The notes under the pieces are model-generated. The model did no database searches, was not told where the DNA came from, and was given only the letters and a program-made list of their open reading frames with translations. Below, piece after piece: positions 8,058 to 15,022 of a stretch of DNA of 64,000 bases. A program made the position numbers and the translations under genes. How positions within the stretch are numbered: the stretch's first letter is position 1; each line of letters opens with the position of its first letter. Location: contig WVSL01000001.1 in assembly GCA_015689685.1 (NCBI GenBank), positions 124,001-188,000 of the forward strand, given 5' to 3'. This DNA is from Rhodobacterales bacterium HKCCE2091. GTDB lineage: Bacteria > Pseudomonadota > Alphaproteobacteria > Rhodobacterales > Rhodobacteraceae.

Positions 8058-8501
8058 ATGAAGGACATGGTCCTCGGCCCCGGCAGCTTCGACTGGAACG
8101 GCACCACCTACCGCCCGCTCCTGTCCACGGCGGAAACCGGCGGCAGCCTCAGCATCACCGACAGCATCACGCCCGCCTGGTCCGGCCCGCCGCGTCACAT
8201 CCACCACGACGCCGACGAGATCTTCTACCTGATCGAGGGCGACGTGGAATTCTGGCTGGAAGGCGAGACCTTCACCCGCGGCCCCGGTTCGGCGGTGTTC
8301 ATCCCGCGCGGCAGGGAACACACCTACCGCGCCACCGCGCTGGCCTCGCGCCATCTCGTGATCCTGACCCCCGGCGGGTTCGAGGGCTTCTTCGCCGAGA
8401 TGGCAGAAGGCCAGTTCCGGATCCCCGAGGACATGGGCGAGATCGAGCAGAGCGCGGCGCGGCATCACCTGACCTTCACCGGTCCGCCGCTCGGCGTCTG
8501 A
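8058..8501 (+). CDS. Cupin-domain protein
   Basis: A 147-residue single cupin. Motif 1 is seen as HIHHDADEIFYLIEGDVEFW (metal-binding His, His and Glu) and motif 2 as the PGSAVFIPRGREHTYRAT block with its histidine. Such small cupins bind a metal and include dioxygenases, isomerases and sugar or quercetin-type binding proteins; the substrate is not evident. The ATG at 8058 has a good AAGGAG 7 bases upstream. It is divergently paired with a LysR regulator, suggesting substrate-induced expression. Confidence 0.88.
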   Translation: MKDMVLGPGSFDWNGTTYRPLLSTAETGGSLSITDSITPAWSGPPRHIHHDADEIFYLIEGDVEFWLEGETFTRGPGSAVFIPRGREHTYRATALASRHLVILTPGGFEGFFAEMAEGQFRIPEDMGEIEQSAARHHLTFTGPPLGV

Positions 8502-8505
8502 GCGG

Positions 8506-9429
8506 TCAGCCGTAGAGGTCTCCGCGCAGGTAGCGCAGGCCGCTGTCGATCACCACGGTCACGACGCGATGCCCCGGACCGAGCGCCCGCGCCCGGTCCA
8601 GCGCCGCCCAGACGTTCGCGCCCGAGGTCACGCCGCCGAACAGGCCCTCCGTCCGCGCCAGCGCCCGGGCGGAGGCGATGGCGTCGGCGTCCGTCACCGG
8701 CACCACCGCGTCGATCAGGTCGCGGCGGAGGATCTTCGGCAGGAACGACAGCCCGATCCCTTCGAGCCTGTGGGTGCCCCCGGTCGGCCTGCCCGAGACG
8801 TTGCGCACGTTGAACGGCTCCACCGCCACGATCCGGGTCGCCGGGTCGTGCGCCTTCAGGATCTCGGCGTTGCCCGAGATGCAGCCGCCGCCGCCGGTCG
8901 CCATCACGAACTCGTCCACCCGGCCGTCGATCTGCGCCAGGATCTCCCGCGCCATGTTGTGGTATCCGCGCAGGTTGTCGGGGTTGTTCACCTGGTCGGG
9001 CCAGAACGTGCCGGGCGCCGCCGCCAGCACCTTCGCCCGCGCGATCATCCGGTCGATCACGCCGGCGGTCAGCACCCCGCCCTCGGCCTCCACGATCTCC
9101 ACCTCCGCGCCGAAGGCCCGCATGGTCCTGAGCTTTTCCTCGGAGAACCCGTTCGACGACACGAAATGCGCGGCGTAACCACGGGTCGCGCAGACCATCG
9201 CGAGCGACGCGCCGGTGCTGCCGCCGGTGTACTCGACCACGCGCCCGCCCGGCCCGAGATCGCCGCGCCGCTCTGCCCCCTCGATCATCGACAGCGCCAT
9301 CCGGTCCTTCATGCTGCCGGTCGGGTTCGCGCCTTCCCACTTCACCCAGACCTCGGCGCTGTCCGGCCCGGCCATCCGCGACAACTTCACGAGCGGGGTG
9401 TTTCCGATGGCGATCACGGGGGGCTCCAC
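8506..9429 (-). CDS. PLP-dependent cysteine synthase family protein
   Basis: A 307-residue fold-type II PLP enzyme. The Schiff-base lysine is in NPTGSMKDRMALSMI, the substrate loop is EYTGGSTGASLA, and the phosphate-binding glycine loop is ATGGGGCISG. These match O-acetylserine sulfhydrylase/cystathionine beta-synthase relatives, but TGSMKDR and the glycine loop differ from housekeeping CysK, so an accessory amino-acid lyase or synthase is as likely. It is divergent from the HxlR regulator, with two palindromic operators in the 106-bp spacer, and is probably its target. The convergent cupin gene ends 4 bases away. Confidence 0.85.
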   Translation of the reverse strand: MEPPVIAIGNTPLVKLSRMAGPDSAEVWVKWEGANPTGSMKDRMALSMIEGAERRGDLGPGGRVVEYTGGSTGASLAMVCATRGYAAHFVSSNGFSEEKLRTMRAFGAEVEIVEAEGGVLTAGVIDRMIARAKVLAAAPGTFWPDQVNNPDNLRGYHNMAREILAQIDGRVDEFVMATGGGGCISGNAEILKAHDPATRIVAVEPFNVRNVSGRPTGGTHRLEGIGLSFLPKILRRDLIDAVVPVTDADAIASARALARTEGLFGGVTSGANVWAALDRARALGPGHRVVTVVIDSGLRYLRGDLYG

Positions 9430-9446
9430 GTCCGGGGTTCCGAGTC

Positions 9447-9495
9447 GCTTTCATATTTAAAGCCACTGGCCGGGTCAAACTTTCGTTTTTAAAGT
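9447..9495. promoter_or_regulatory. Two 17-bp palindromic operators for the HxlR regulator
   Basis: GCTTTCATATTTAAAGC (9447-9463) and ACTTTCGTTTTTAAAGT (9479-9495) share the form RCTTT-N7-AAAGY. Their centres are 32 bp apart, close to three helical turns. They lie in the spacer between the divergent CysK-like and HxlR genes, the expected place for a dimeric HxlR repressor to control both. Their A+T content stands out against the G+C-rich surroundings, and they probably overlap the promoters. Confidence 0.7.
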
Positions 9496-9535
9496 GACCG
9501 TGCTATCCGGCCCCGTCCCGACGCCGGAGCCCGCC

Positions 9536-9907
9536 ATGACCGACCACGCCTTCCGATCCCGCTGTTCCATCGCCCGCACGCTCGAAATCCTCGGCGACAA
9601 GTGGACCCTGCTCGTGGTGCGGGACCTCATGTGGCACGGCAAGCATACCTTCGGCGCGCTCCAGGCGAGCGACGAGCATATACCCGCGAACCTCCTGTCC
9701 GAGCGGCTGAAACGGCTGACGGACTGGGGCCTGGTGACGCGGGAAGCCTACCAGGATCGCCCGGTCCGCTACCGCTACGCACTGACCGAAACCGGGCGGT
9801 CGCTGGAGCCGGTCCTGCTGGCGGTGATGCGATGGGGCCACGAAACGCTCGGCGGGGGGTTGTTCGACCCCGCGACCGGCAGGACAGAGGCAACCGCACG
9901 CGACTGA
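9536..9907 (+). CDS. HxlR-family transcriptional regulator
   Basis: A 123-residue winged-helix protein of the HxlR type: CSIARTLEILGDKWTLLVVR with the N-terminal redox-type cysteine, then FGALQASDEHIPANLLSERL and the wing KRLTDWGLVTREAYQDRPVR followed by YALTETGRSL. These DNA-binding proteins often sense electrophiles or oxidants. ATG at 9536 is preferred, with CGGAG 8 bases upstream; an earlier in-frame GTG at 9494 falls inside the second palindromic operator. It probably represses itself and the divergent CysK-like gene. Confidence 0.92.
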   Translation: MTDHAFRSRCSIARTLEILGDKWTLLVVRDLMWHGKHTFGALQASDEHIPANLLSERLKRLTDWGLVTREAYQDRPVRYRYALTETGRSLEPVLLAVMRWGHETLGGGLFDPATGRTEATARD

Positions 9908-9924
9908 CGCCCGGCTTGACCCCC

Positions 9925-9950
9925 GTTGATTAACGTGATTGTTAATTAAC
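9925..9950. promoter_or_regulatory. Putative ArsR-type operator
   Basis: GTTGATTAAC (9925-9934) and the perfect palindrome GTTAATTAAC (9941-9950) stand 16 bp apart, centre to centre. Together they also form a larger dyad, ATTAAC-N6-GTTAAT. The second copy ends one base before the ArsR start codon, so binding would block transcription of the arsR-SRPBCC-YCII operon. An A+T-rich element here is conspicuous in this G+C-rich sequence. Confidence 0.65.
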
Positions 9951-9951
9951 A

Positions 9952-10287
9952 ATGGATGGAATCAAGACCGACCTCCCTGCCCGCTTCGCCGCGCTCGGCG
10001 ATCCCACCCGGCTCGCCATCGTGGAACGGCTGCTGAAGGACGGGCCGCAGAACGCCGGGGCGCTCGGCGACGTCGCGGCGATTTCCGCCCCGGCGCTGTC
10101 GCGGCACCTGAAGGTCCTGCGCGAGGCGGGGCTGGTGGAGCGGCGGGTGGACCGGCAGCACCGCATCTACTCGATCCGCGCCGAGGGGCTGGCCGAGATC
10201 TCGGCCTGGTCGATCGAGGCGCAGGCGTTCTGGTCCGGCAACCTCGACCGCCTTGCCGCGCTGTTCGCGAAACGGGGGACCGGCTGA
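9952..10287 (+). CDS. ArsR-family transcriptional regulator
   Basis: A 111-residue winged-helix protein: FAALGDPTRLAIVERLL, the recognition helix ISAPALSRHLKVLREAGLV and the wing RRVDRQHRIYSI. There is no cysteine cluster for metal sensing, so it belongs to the metal-independent ArsR group that usually precedes an SRPBCC/AHSA1 gene, as here. The start codon directly follows a palindromic operator, so the leader must be very short and the gene is probably autorepressed. Its stop shares one base with the next start (TGATG). Confidence 0.92.
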   Translation: MDGIKTDLPARFAALGDPTRLAIVERLLKDGPQNAGALGDVAAISAPALSRHLKVLREAGLVERRVDRQHRIYSIRAEGLAEISAWSIEAQAFWSGNLDRLAALFAKRGTG

Positions 10288-10724
10288 TGCCCGACCTGGA
10301 ACTGACCCGGTCGATCCCCGCCCCGCCGACCGAGGTCTGGGACGCCATCGCGCGGCCCGAGATCCTGCTGACATGGTGGGGCCATGACGGGTTCACGCTG
10401 CACGACACGGCGGATCTCGACCTGGGCCGCGAGGGCCCGTGGCGCTTCGGCATGACCTCGACCGAGGGGCGGCGGATGACCGCCTCGGGGCATGTCACCC
10501 ATGTCCGCCCCGGCCGGTCGGTCGGCTTCACCTGGGCCTGGCACGACCCCGAGGGCCGCCGCGGCCCGGAAAGCCACGTCACCATCGCGCTGGCGGAGAC
10601 CGCGGACGGTCACACCGAACTGACCCTGCGCCAGACCGGGCTTGCCGACGCCGACAGCGTCGCGCGGCAGGGTGGCGGATGGGGCAGCACGCTCGGCCGA
10701 CTTCAACGGCTGTTCACGGCATAA
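10287..10724 (+). CDS. SRPBCC / AHSA1 domain protein
   Basis: A 145-residue START-like ligand-binding protein. Recognisable parts are the N-terminal RSIPAPPTEVWDAIARPEIL strand-helix, the WWGHDGF turn, the GHVTHVRPGRSVGFTWAW sheet and the long C-terminal helix with GGGWGSTLGRLQRLF. Members bind hydrophobic ligands or act as stress proteins; those coupled to ArsR regulators are mostly uncharacterised. Translation is coupled to arsR through the TGATG junction. Confidence 0.9.
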   Translation: MPDLELTRSIPAPPTEVWDAIARPEILLTWWGHDGFTLHDTADLDLGREGPWRFGMTSTEGRRMTASGHVTHVRPGRSVGFTWAWHDPEGRRGPESHVTIALAETADGHTELTLRQTGLADADSVARQGGGWGSTLGRLQRLFTA

Positions 10725-10739
10725 CGAGGAGGACCCGAC

Positions 10740-11054
10740 ATGCCGAAGTACCTTTACGTCTACCACGGCGGCGGCGGCGCGCCGGAGGGAGAGGACGCAC
10801 AACAGGCGGCGATGAACGCCTGGATGACCTGGATGGGCGGGCTCGGGAACAAGCTCGTCGATGGCGGAAACCCGGTGCTGAAATCCTGGACCGTCGGCAG
10901 CGGCGGTGTCGCCCATGACGGCGGGCCGGACCCGGCGATGGGCTATTCCATCGTCGAGGCCGCGAGCCAGGACGAGGCCGCCGAGATGGCCAAGGGCTGC
11001 CCCATCGTCGAGGGCGGCGGCACGGTCGAGGTCGCGGAGATCATGGAAATGTGA
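10740..11054 (+). CDS. YCII-related domain protein
   Basis: A 104-residue ferredoxin-like protein of the YCII/DGPF type: the start MPKYLYVYHG, the helix WMTWMGGLGNKLVDGGNP, the MGYSIVEAASQDEAAEMAKG block and the final VEVAEIMEM strand. Close relatives often occur with ArsR and SRPBCC genes, as here, and with ECF sigma factors. The biochemical role is unknown; the family fold can bind small aromatic or reactive compounds. It lies 15 bases after the SRPBCC gene with GAGGA as its ribosome-binding site, completing a three-gene operon. Confidence 0.85.
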   Translation: MPKYLYVYHGGGGAPEGEDAQQAAMNAWMTWMGGLGNKLVDGGNPVLKSWTVGSGGVAHDGGPDPAMGYSIVEAASQDEAAEMAKGCPIVEGGGTVEVAEIMEM

Positions 11055-11141
11055 CCCCCCGCGGCCCCCGCGCGGGAAATCGGCTGTTGCGCGGGCGCGC
11101 TCCGGCGGGAAGGGTCGAACGGCCCCATCGCCGGAGCCCGG

Positions 11142-11747
11142 ATGTTCGACGCCGCCCTGCTGCCCCTGCAACGCCGCCTGCTGGCGCCGCCCGCCCGCTG
11201 GCTGCACCGTCGCGGGGTGGCCGCCGACTGGATCACCCTCGCGGGCTTCGTCATCGGCGCCGCCGCCTTCGCCGCCGCGGCCACCGGCGCCTTCGGCCTC
11301 GCGCTTCTCGGGCTCGGGCTGAACCGGCTGGCCGACGGGCTCGACGGCGCGGTGGCCCGGATCGCCGGGCCGACCGACCGGGGCGCGTTCCTCGACATCG
11401 CGCTCGACTTCGTCTTCTACGCTCTGTTCCCGCTCGGCTTCGCGATCCACGACCCGGACGCGAACGCGCTGGCCGCCGCGGCGCTCGTCACCAGCTTCGT
11501 CGGCACCGGGTCAAGCTTCCTCGCCTTCTCGATCATCGCGGGCAAGCGCGGGCTCACGGCGCACGACTACCCGCAGAAGGGCATCTACTACCTCGGCGGC
11601 CTGACCGAGGGGGCGGAGACGATCGTGTTCATGGCCCTTCTGTGCCTGCTGCCGGGGCTGTTCGCGCCGCTGGCCTGGGCCTTCGCGGCGGCCTGCGTCG
11701 TCACCACCCTGACCCGCTGGCTCGCCGGCTGGCGGAGCTTCGGCTGA
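11142..11747 (+). CDS. CDP-alcohol phosphatidyltransferase family membrane protein
   Basis: A 201-residue integral membrane enzyme. The signature DG-x2-AR-x8-G-x3-D-x3-D is seen as LDGAVARIAGPTDRGAFLDI followed by ALD (around residues 67-90). About five hydrophobic helices flank it. The family swaps CMP on CDP-diacylglycerol for an alcohol to make phospholipids. This one differs from the PgsA encoded at 50389, so the head group is unknown. It stands alone, with a short gap on either side. Confidence 0.88.
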   Translation: MFDAALLPLQRRLLAPPARWLHRRGVAADWITLAGFVIGAAAFAAAATGAFGLALLGLGLNRLADGLDGAVARIAGPTDRGAFLDIALDFVFYALFPLGFAIHDPDANALAAAALVTSFVGTGSSFLAFSIIAGKRGLTAHDYPQKGIYYLGGLTEGAETIVFMALLCLLPGLFAPLAWAFAAACVVTTLTRWLAGWRSFG

Positions 11748-11833
11748 GCCCGGCGATGTCTTAGCCACTCGTTAGCACCTTGCGACTAGAACGCGCCCGC
11801 AGGCTGCGTCCACACACATTGCGAGGGTCCGAC

Positions 11834-13180
11834 ATGTTCAAGTTCAACCGGCCGTCCGGCGCCACCCCCGGTGCGGCGACCGAGGCCGAGCGCGCGATCG
11901 TCCAGCTGGTCGAAAACACCCAGGCCACGATCCATTTCAAGCCGGACGGGACGATCCTGCACGCCAACAAGAACTTCCTCGACACGATGGGCTACTCGCT
12001 GGAGGAGGTCGTCGGCAAGCACCACTCGATGTTCGTCTACCCGACCTTCGTGAACAAGCCGGACTACGCCGAGTTCTGGCGCCGCCTGCAGAGCGGCGAA
12101 AGCTTCTCCGACCGGTTCCCGCGCGTCGCCAAGTCGGGCGAGGTCGTGTGGATCCAGGCCACCTACGCCCCGATCCGCGACGATGCCGGGCAGGTCAACC
12201 GGGTGGTGAAGATCGCCACCGTCGTCAGCAACAGCCAGAAGGCGATCCGCGACATCCGCGCCGCGCTCGTCGAGCTGAAGGCGGGCAACCTCACCCACCG
12301 GATCGAGGTCAGCCCCGAACCCGGCATGGCGGAGATCGGCGAGGGCTTCAACGAGGCCGTGTCGCAACTCGAGGCGCTCGTCGCCCGCATCACCGATGCC
12401 GCGGGCCAGGTCCACGGCGCCAGCCGCTCCACCATCAGCGCGTCCGAGGAACTGTCGCTGCGGACGGAGAACCAGGCCGCGACGCTGGAAGAGACCGCCG
12501 CCGCCGTCGACAACCTGACCGAGAACGCGCGCGAGGCCGCCGATCGCGCCGACGCGGTGAACAACACCGCCGAGGCCACGAGGCGCACCGCCGAAAGCAG
12601 CGGCACCGTCGTGCGCGAGGCGATCGAGGCGATGGACAAGATCGAGGCGTCGTCGGGCCGGATTTCCAAGATCATCTCGGTGATCGAGGATCTCGCGTTC
12701 CAGACCAACCTGCTCGCGCTCAACGCCGCGGTCGAAGCCGCGCGCGCCGGCGAAAGCGGGCGCGGCTTCGCGGTCGTCGCCAACGAGGTCCGCAACCTCG
12801 CGCAACGCTCCGCAGAATCCGCGCAGGAAATCAAGCAGCTCATCGCCGAAAGCTCCAACCAGGTCGGCGACGGCGTCGGCCTCGTGCGCCGGGCGGGCAC
12901 CGAACTGTCGGACATCTTCGCCGGTGTCGGCGAGATCTCGGAAAACATCCGCGAGGTGGCGATGGGCCTGGCCGAGCAATCCTCCACCCTCGCGGAAATC
13001 AACACCGCGCTCTCGCAGCTCGACCGGGTGACCCAGGACAACGCGGCGATGGTGCAGGAAACCGCCGAGGCCGCGAACAGCCTCGCGCAGGTCGCCGACG
13101 CCGTGGCCGAGGACATCGCGGTGTTCACCATCAGCGCACAGATCGTCCCGCACCGCACCGGACTGGCCTCTGCCGCCTGA
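11834..13180 (+). CDS. PAS-domain methyl-accepting chemotaxis protein, soluble
   Basis: A 448-residue receptor with no transmembrane helix. Residues about 20-130 form a PAS domain of the Aer type ([20 protein letters not shown], then [16 protein letters not shown]). A short HAMP-like linker ([20 protein letters not shown]) leads into the signalling domain with the hairpin tip [20 protein letters not shown] and [19 protein letters not shown], where CheA and CheW bind. No C-terminal CheR-tethering pentapeptide is seen. It should sense an internal redox or ligand signal and feed the chemotaxis kinase. GAGGG precedes the ATG at 11834. Confidence 0.94.
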   Translation: MFKFNRPSGATPGAATEAERAIVQLVENTQATIHFKPDGTILHANKNFLDTMGYSLEEVVGKHHSMFVYPTFVNKPDYAEFWRRLQSGESFSDRFPRVAKSGEVVWIQATYAPIRDDAGQVNRVVKIATVVSNSQKAIRDIRAALVELKAGNLTHRIEVSPEPGMAEIGEGFNEAVSQLEALVARITDAAGQVHGASRSTISASEELSLRTENQAATLEETAAAVDNLTENAREAADRADAVNNTAEATRRTAESSGTVVREAIEAMDKIEASSGRISKIISVIEDLAFQTNLLALNAAVEAARAGESGRGFAVVANEVRNLAQRSAESAQEIKQLIAESSNQVGDGVGLVRRAGTELSDIFAGVGEISENIREVAMGLAEQSSTLAEINTALSQLDRVTQDNAAMVQETAEAANSLAQVADAVAEDIAVFTISAQIVPHRTGLASAA

Positions 13181-13322
13181 GATACAAGTGCCCCGCGGAG
13201 CCGTCCGGTTTCGCGGGGGCAGGTCGCGCCGGGCACGCGCGCAAGCATGGGTGCGCGAAGGCGAGTCGAACCGGGCCGGCGCGCAAGCACAGGTGCTCGG
13301 TAAGGTTCCGGATTGCGCGAGC

Positions 13323-13386
13323 GTGCCGGGTTGCCGGGTTGCCGGGTTGCCGGGTTGCCGGGTTGCCGGGTTGCCGGGTTGCCGGG
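13323..13386. repeat. Tandem octamer array (TTGCCGGG)n
   Basis: Seven perfect head-to-tail copies of TTGCCGGG (13331-13386) are preceded by one copy with a single mismatch (GTGCCGGG, 13323-13330). Because 8 is not a multiple of 3, all reading frames through it are open with a 24-base period, which creates spurious repeat peptides on both strands. It is intergenic, 142 bases after the chemoreceptor stop. Such arrays mutate by slippage and may vary in copy number between strains. Confidence 0.95.
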
Positions 13387-13710
13387 ACGGGGAAGCGTTC
13401 TTGGATCCGGACTTCAAGGATCGTTCTGCGAGGATGCCGTGAGCCCGCGTCTTTCGGCGTCCGCGAACTTTCCTGAAGACTGGAGAACGGTGCGACCTTG
13501 GGTGTCATCGGCGGCTCCGCCACGGGTCGTATCGACTTGGCTCAGTGGGAGCGTCGTTTCGACAAGCCGCGTGGGGAGGATCGGGGCCACGCGCCCCGTT
13601 TCATTCAATCCGCCCGGGCCCGACTGCATGGAAGCAGGTCGGAGATGGGGCCGGCCCCTGTGGTCGGCTTCGTCCGATGCGAAGGGCAGCCAAAGGGATC
13701 CGAAAACCAA

Positions 13711-13741
13711 CGGCCCCGGCGCTCGCGAGAGGCCGGGGCCG
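13711..13741 (-). terminator. Terminator of the sterol-desaturase-like gene
   Basis: Read on the minus strand, CGGCCCCGGC pairs with GCCGGGGCCG around a short loop and is followed by TTGGTTTTC. It starts about 19 bases after the stop of the gene at 13760, where an intrinsic terminator is expected. The stem is strong, but the U-tract is interrupted. Confidence 0.65.
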
Positions 13742-13759
13742 GGTCGTGGGTCTGTCGGG

Positions 13760-14842
13760 TCACTCCGCCGGGAACTGGGCGGACGGGGTGTCCGGGGTGA
13801 CGTCCGTGTCCGGCGCGGTACCGGCGGCGGGGCGTTTCCTGCGCGTCAGTTCGCGGTAGGCGTCGCGGAACGGCACCCAGTACAGCCGCCACACGCTGTC
13901 GAGGTCGCGGCCCTGCTCCGGCGGGACGCCGAATTTCACGTCGCGGTTGTCCTCCGGCATGATGTAGGTGCCGAACAGCACGTCCCAGACCGGGAACATG
14001 AACGCGAAGTTCTTGTCGATGTGGTCGGGGTGGCAGGAATGGTGGACGTGGTGATGCGCCGGCGACGGGAACACCGCCGACCACTTGCCCGGCCATTTCA
14101 GCCAGACATGGCTGTGGCGCAGGTTGTAGGCCACGACGTTGAACACGAACATCAGGATCGGCACGCCCAGGAGCGTCGGCATCGTCGGCAGGAAGCCCAG
14201 GTAGGTCACCGCCAGCGCGTAGACCACGCCATAGCCGAGCCCAACGAAGAAGCCGTAGGTCAGGTTGTCGACCGGGTGCTCGCGGTAGTTCGAGATCGGG
14301 TGCATGACCTCGGCCGAGTGGTGGACCTTGTGGAACTGCCACAGCACCGGGACCTTGTGCTGCGCGTAATGGCAGGCCCAGGCGATGAAATCCGACACCG
14401 CGACCGCCACGATCATGAACAGTATCGCCACGATCCATTCGGCGGCGGTGGTGATCTGGGTCTGCGACAGCACCGTGGTCAGCCGCTCGCCCCCGGTCGC
14501 GATGCGGTAGCCGAGTGAGATCGCGAAGCCGGTCAGCCCGAGCAGCAGGAAATGCGAGACCACCTTGTGGAACAGGGCGTAGCGCAGGTCGAGCCAGGCC
14601 GACGGATGGCTCCAGACGTGGCGCGGGAACAGGAAGCGGAGGAACGACCCCTTCGCGGCCTCGGCATCGCGTTCGGTCGCGTGGTCGGTGCGCGCGCGGA
14701 GCGCCCGCCAGACGAAGAACGCGGCGATGGCCGACGTGACCAGGTAGAGCCAGAACACCCGCTGCATCGGGTTCACGACATACAGGAACGTATCGACGAC
14801 GACGTCGAGCACGCTCGCGACCATTTGGATGATGGTGTCCAT
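13760..14842 (-). CDS. Sterol desaturase / fatty acid hydroxylase superfamily membrane protein
   Basis: A 360-residue membrane di-iron enzyme. The histidine boxes are HYAQH, HKVHHSAE (with HPISNYREHP after it) and HHHVHHSCHPDH, the usual pattern for binding two irons on the cytoplasmic face; about six hydrophobic helices surround them. Family members hydroxylate or desaturate lipids, including carotenoids, hopanoids and ornithine lipids, so the substrate stays open. It is a single gene, with a terminator downstream and a long divergence from its neighbours. Confidence 0.92.
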   Translation of the reverse strand: MDTIIQMVASVLDVVVDTFLYVVNPMQRVFWLYLVTSAIAAFFVWRALRARTDHATERDAEAAKGSFLRFLFPRHVWSHPSAWLDLRYALFHKVVSHFLLLGLTGFAISLGYRIATGGERLTTVLSQTQITTAAEWIVAILFMIVAVAVSDFIAWACHYAQHKVPVLWQFHKVHHSAEVMHPISNYREHPVDNLTYGFFVGLGYGVVYALAVTYLGFLPTMPTLLGVPILMFVFNVVAYNLRHSHVWLKWPGKWSAVFPSPAHHHVHHSCHPDHIDKNFAFMFPVWDVLFGTYIMPEDNRDVKFGVPPEQGRDLDSVWRLYWVPFRDAYRELTRRKRPAAGTAPDTDVTPDTPSAQFPAE

Positions 14843-14969
14843 TTCCGCCCCTCGGATTCGAACCGGTCCTCCCGAAGCAGCAATCCCAAGGGAATGGGGC
14901 CAGAGTTGGGCCGGAACGGGACATGAGGGGGGAGCCTGCCGCGACTTTTGCGGCGTCGCGGAACGCGAA

Positions 14970-14999
14970 GGGGGCGCGGCACAGGTGCGCCGCGCCCCC
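14970..14999 (-). terminator. GC hairpin after phoX, possible terminator
   Basis: GGGGGCGCGGC (14970-14980) pairs perfectly over 11 bases with GCCGCGCCCCC (14989-14999), with an 8-base loop, starting 23 bases past the phoX stop. There is no clear U-tract on the minus strand, so it may act as an RNA-stabilising 3' hairpin or need Rho. Confidence 0.5.
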
Positions 15000-15022
15000 C
15001 GAATCTTCGCCGTCCGTCGGTG

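Larger units (their letters stand above)
13181..13759. other. Gap without a supported gene; holds repeats and hairpins
   Basis: No frame here has family-like sequence. It holds a 7-bp stem hairpin just after the chemoreceptor stop (CCCCGCG at 13191-13197 with CGCGGGG at 13212-13218), two 21-bp imperfect direct repeats (13237-13257 and 13279-13299), an octamer tandem array (13323-13386) and a terminator for the opposite-strand gene (13711-13741). The stretch 13440-13700 has no recognised content and looks less codon-structured than its neighbours. Confidence 0.6.

Noticed and set aside
9494-9535. GTG 9494 as the HxlR start
   Set aside because: It lies within the second palindromic operator and would add 14 residues without family support. 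ATG 9536 has a proper ribosome-binding site.
13323-13386. CRISPR array
   Set aside because: The unit is only 8 bases, copies touch without spacers, and no cas gene is nearby.
13188-13523. Repeat-peptide frames through the octamer array on both strands
   Set aside because: An 8-base unit gives periodic peptides in every frame. No start signal, codon bias or family match supports translation.
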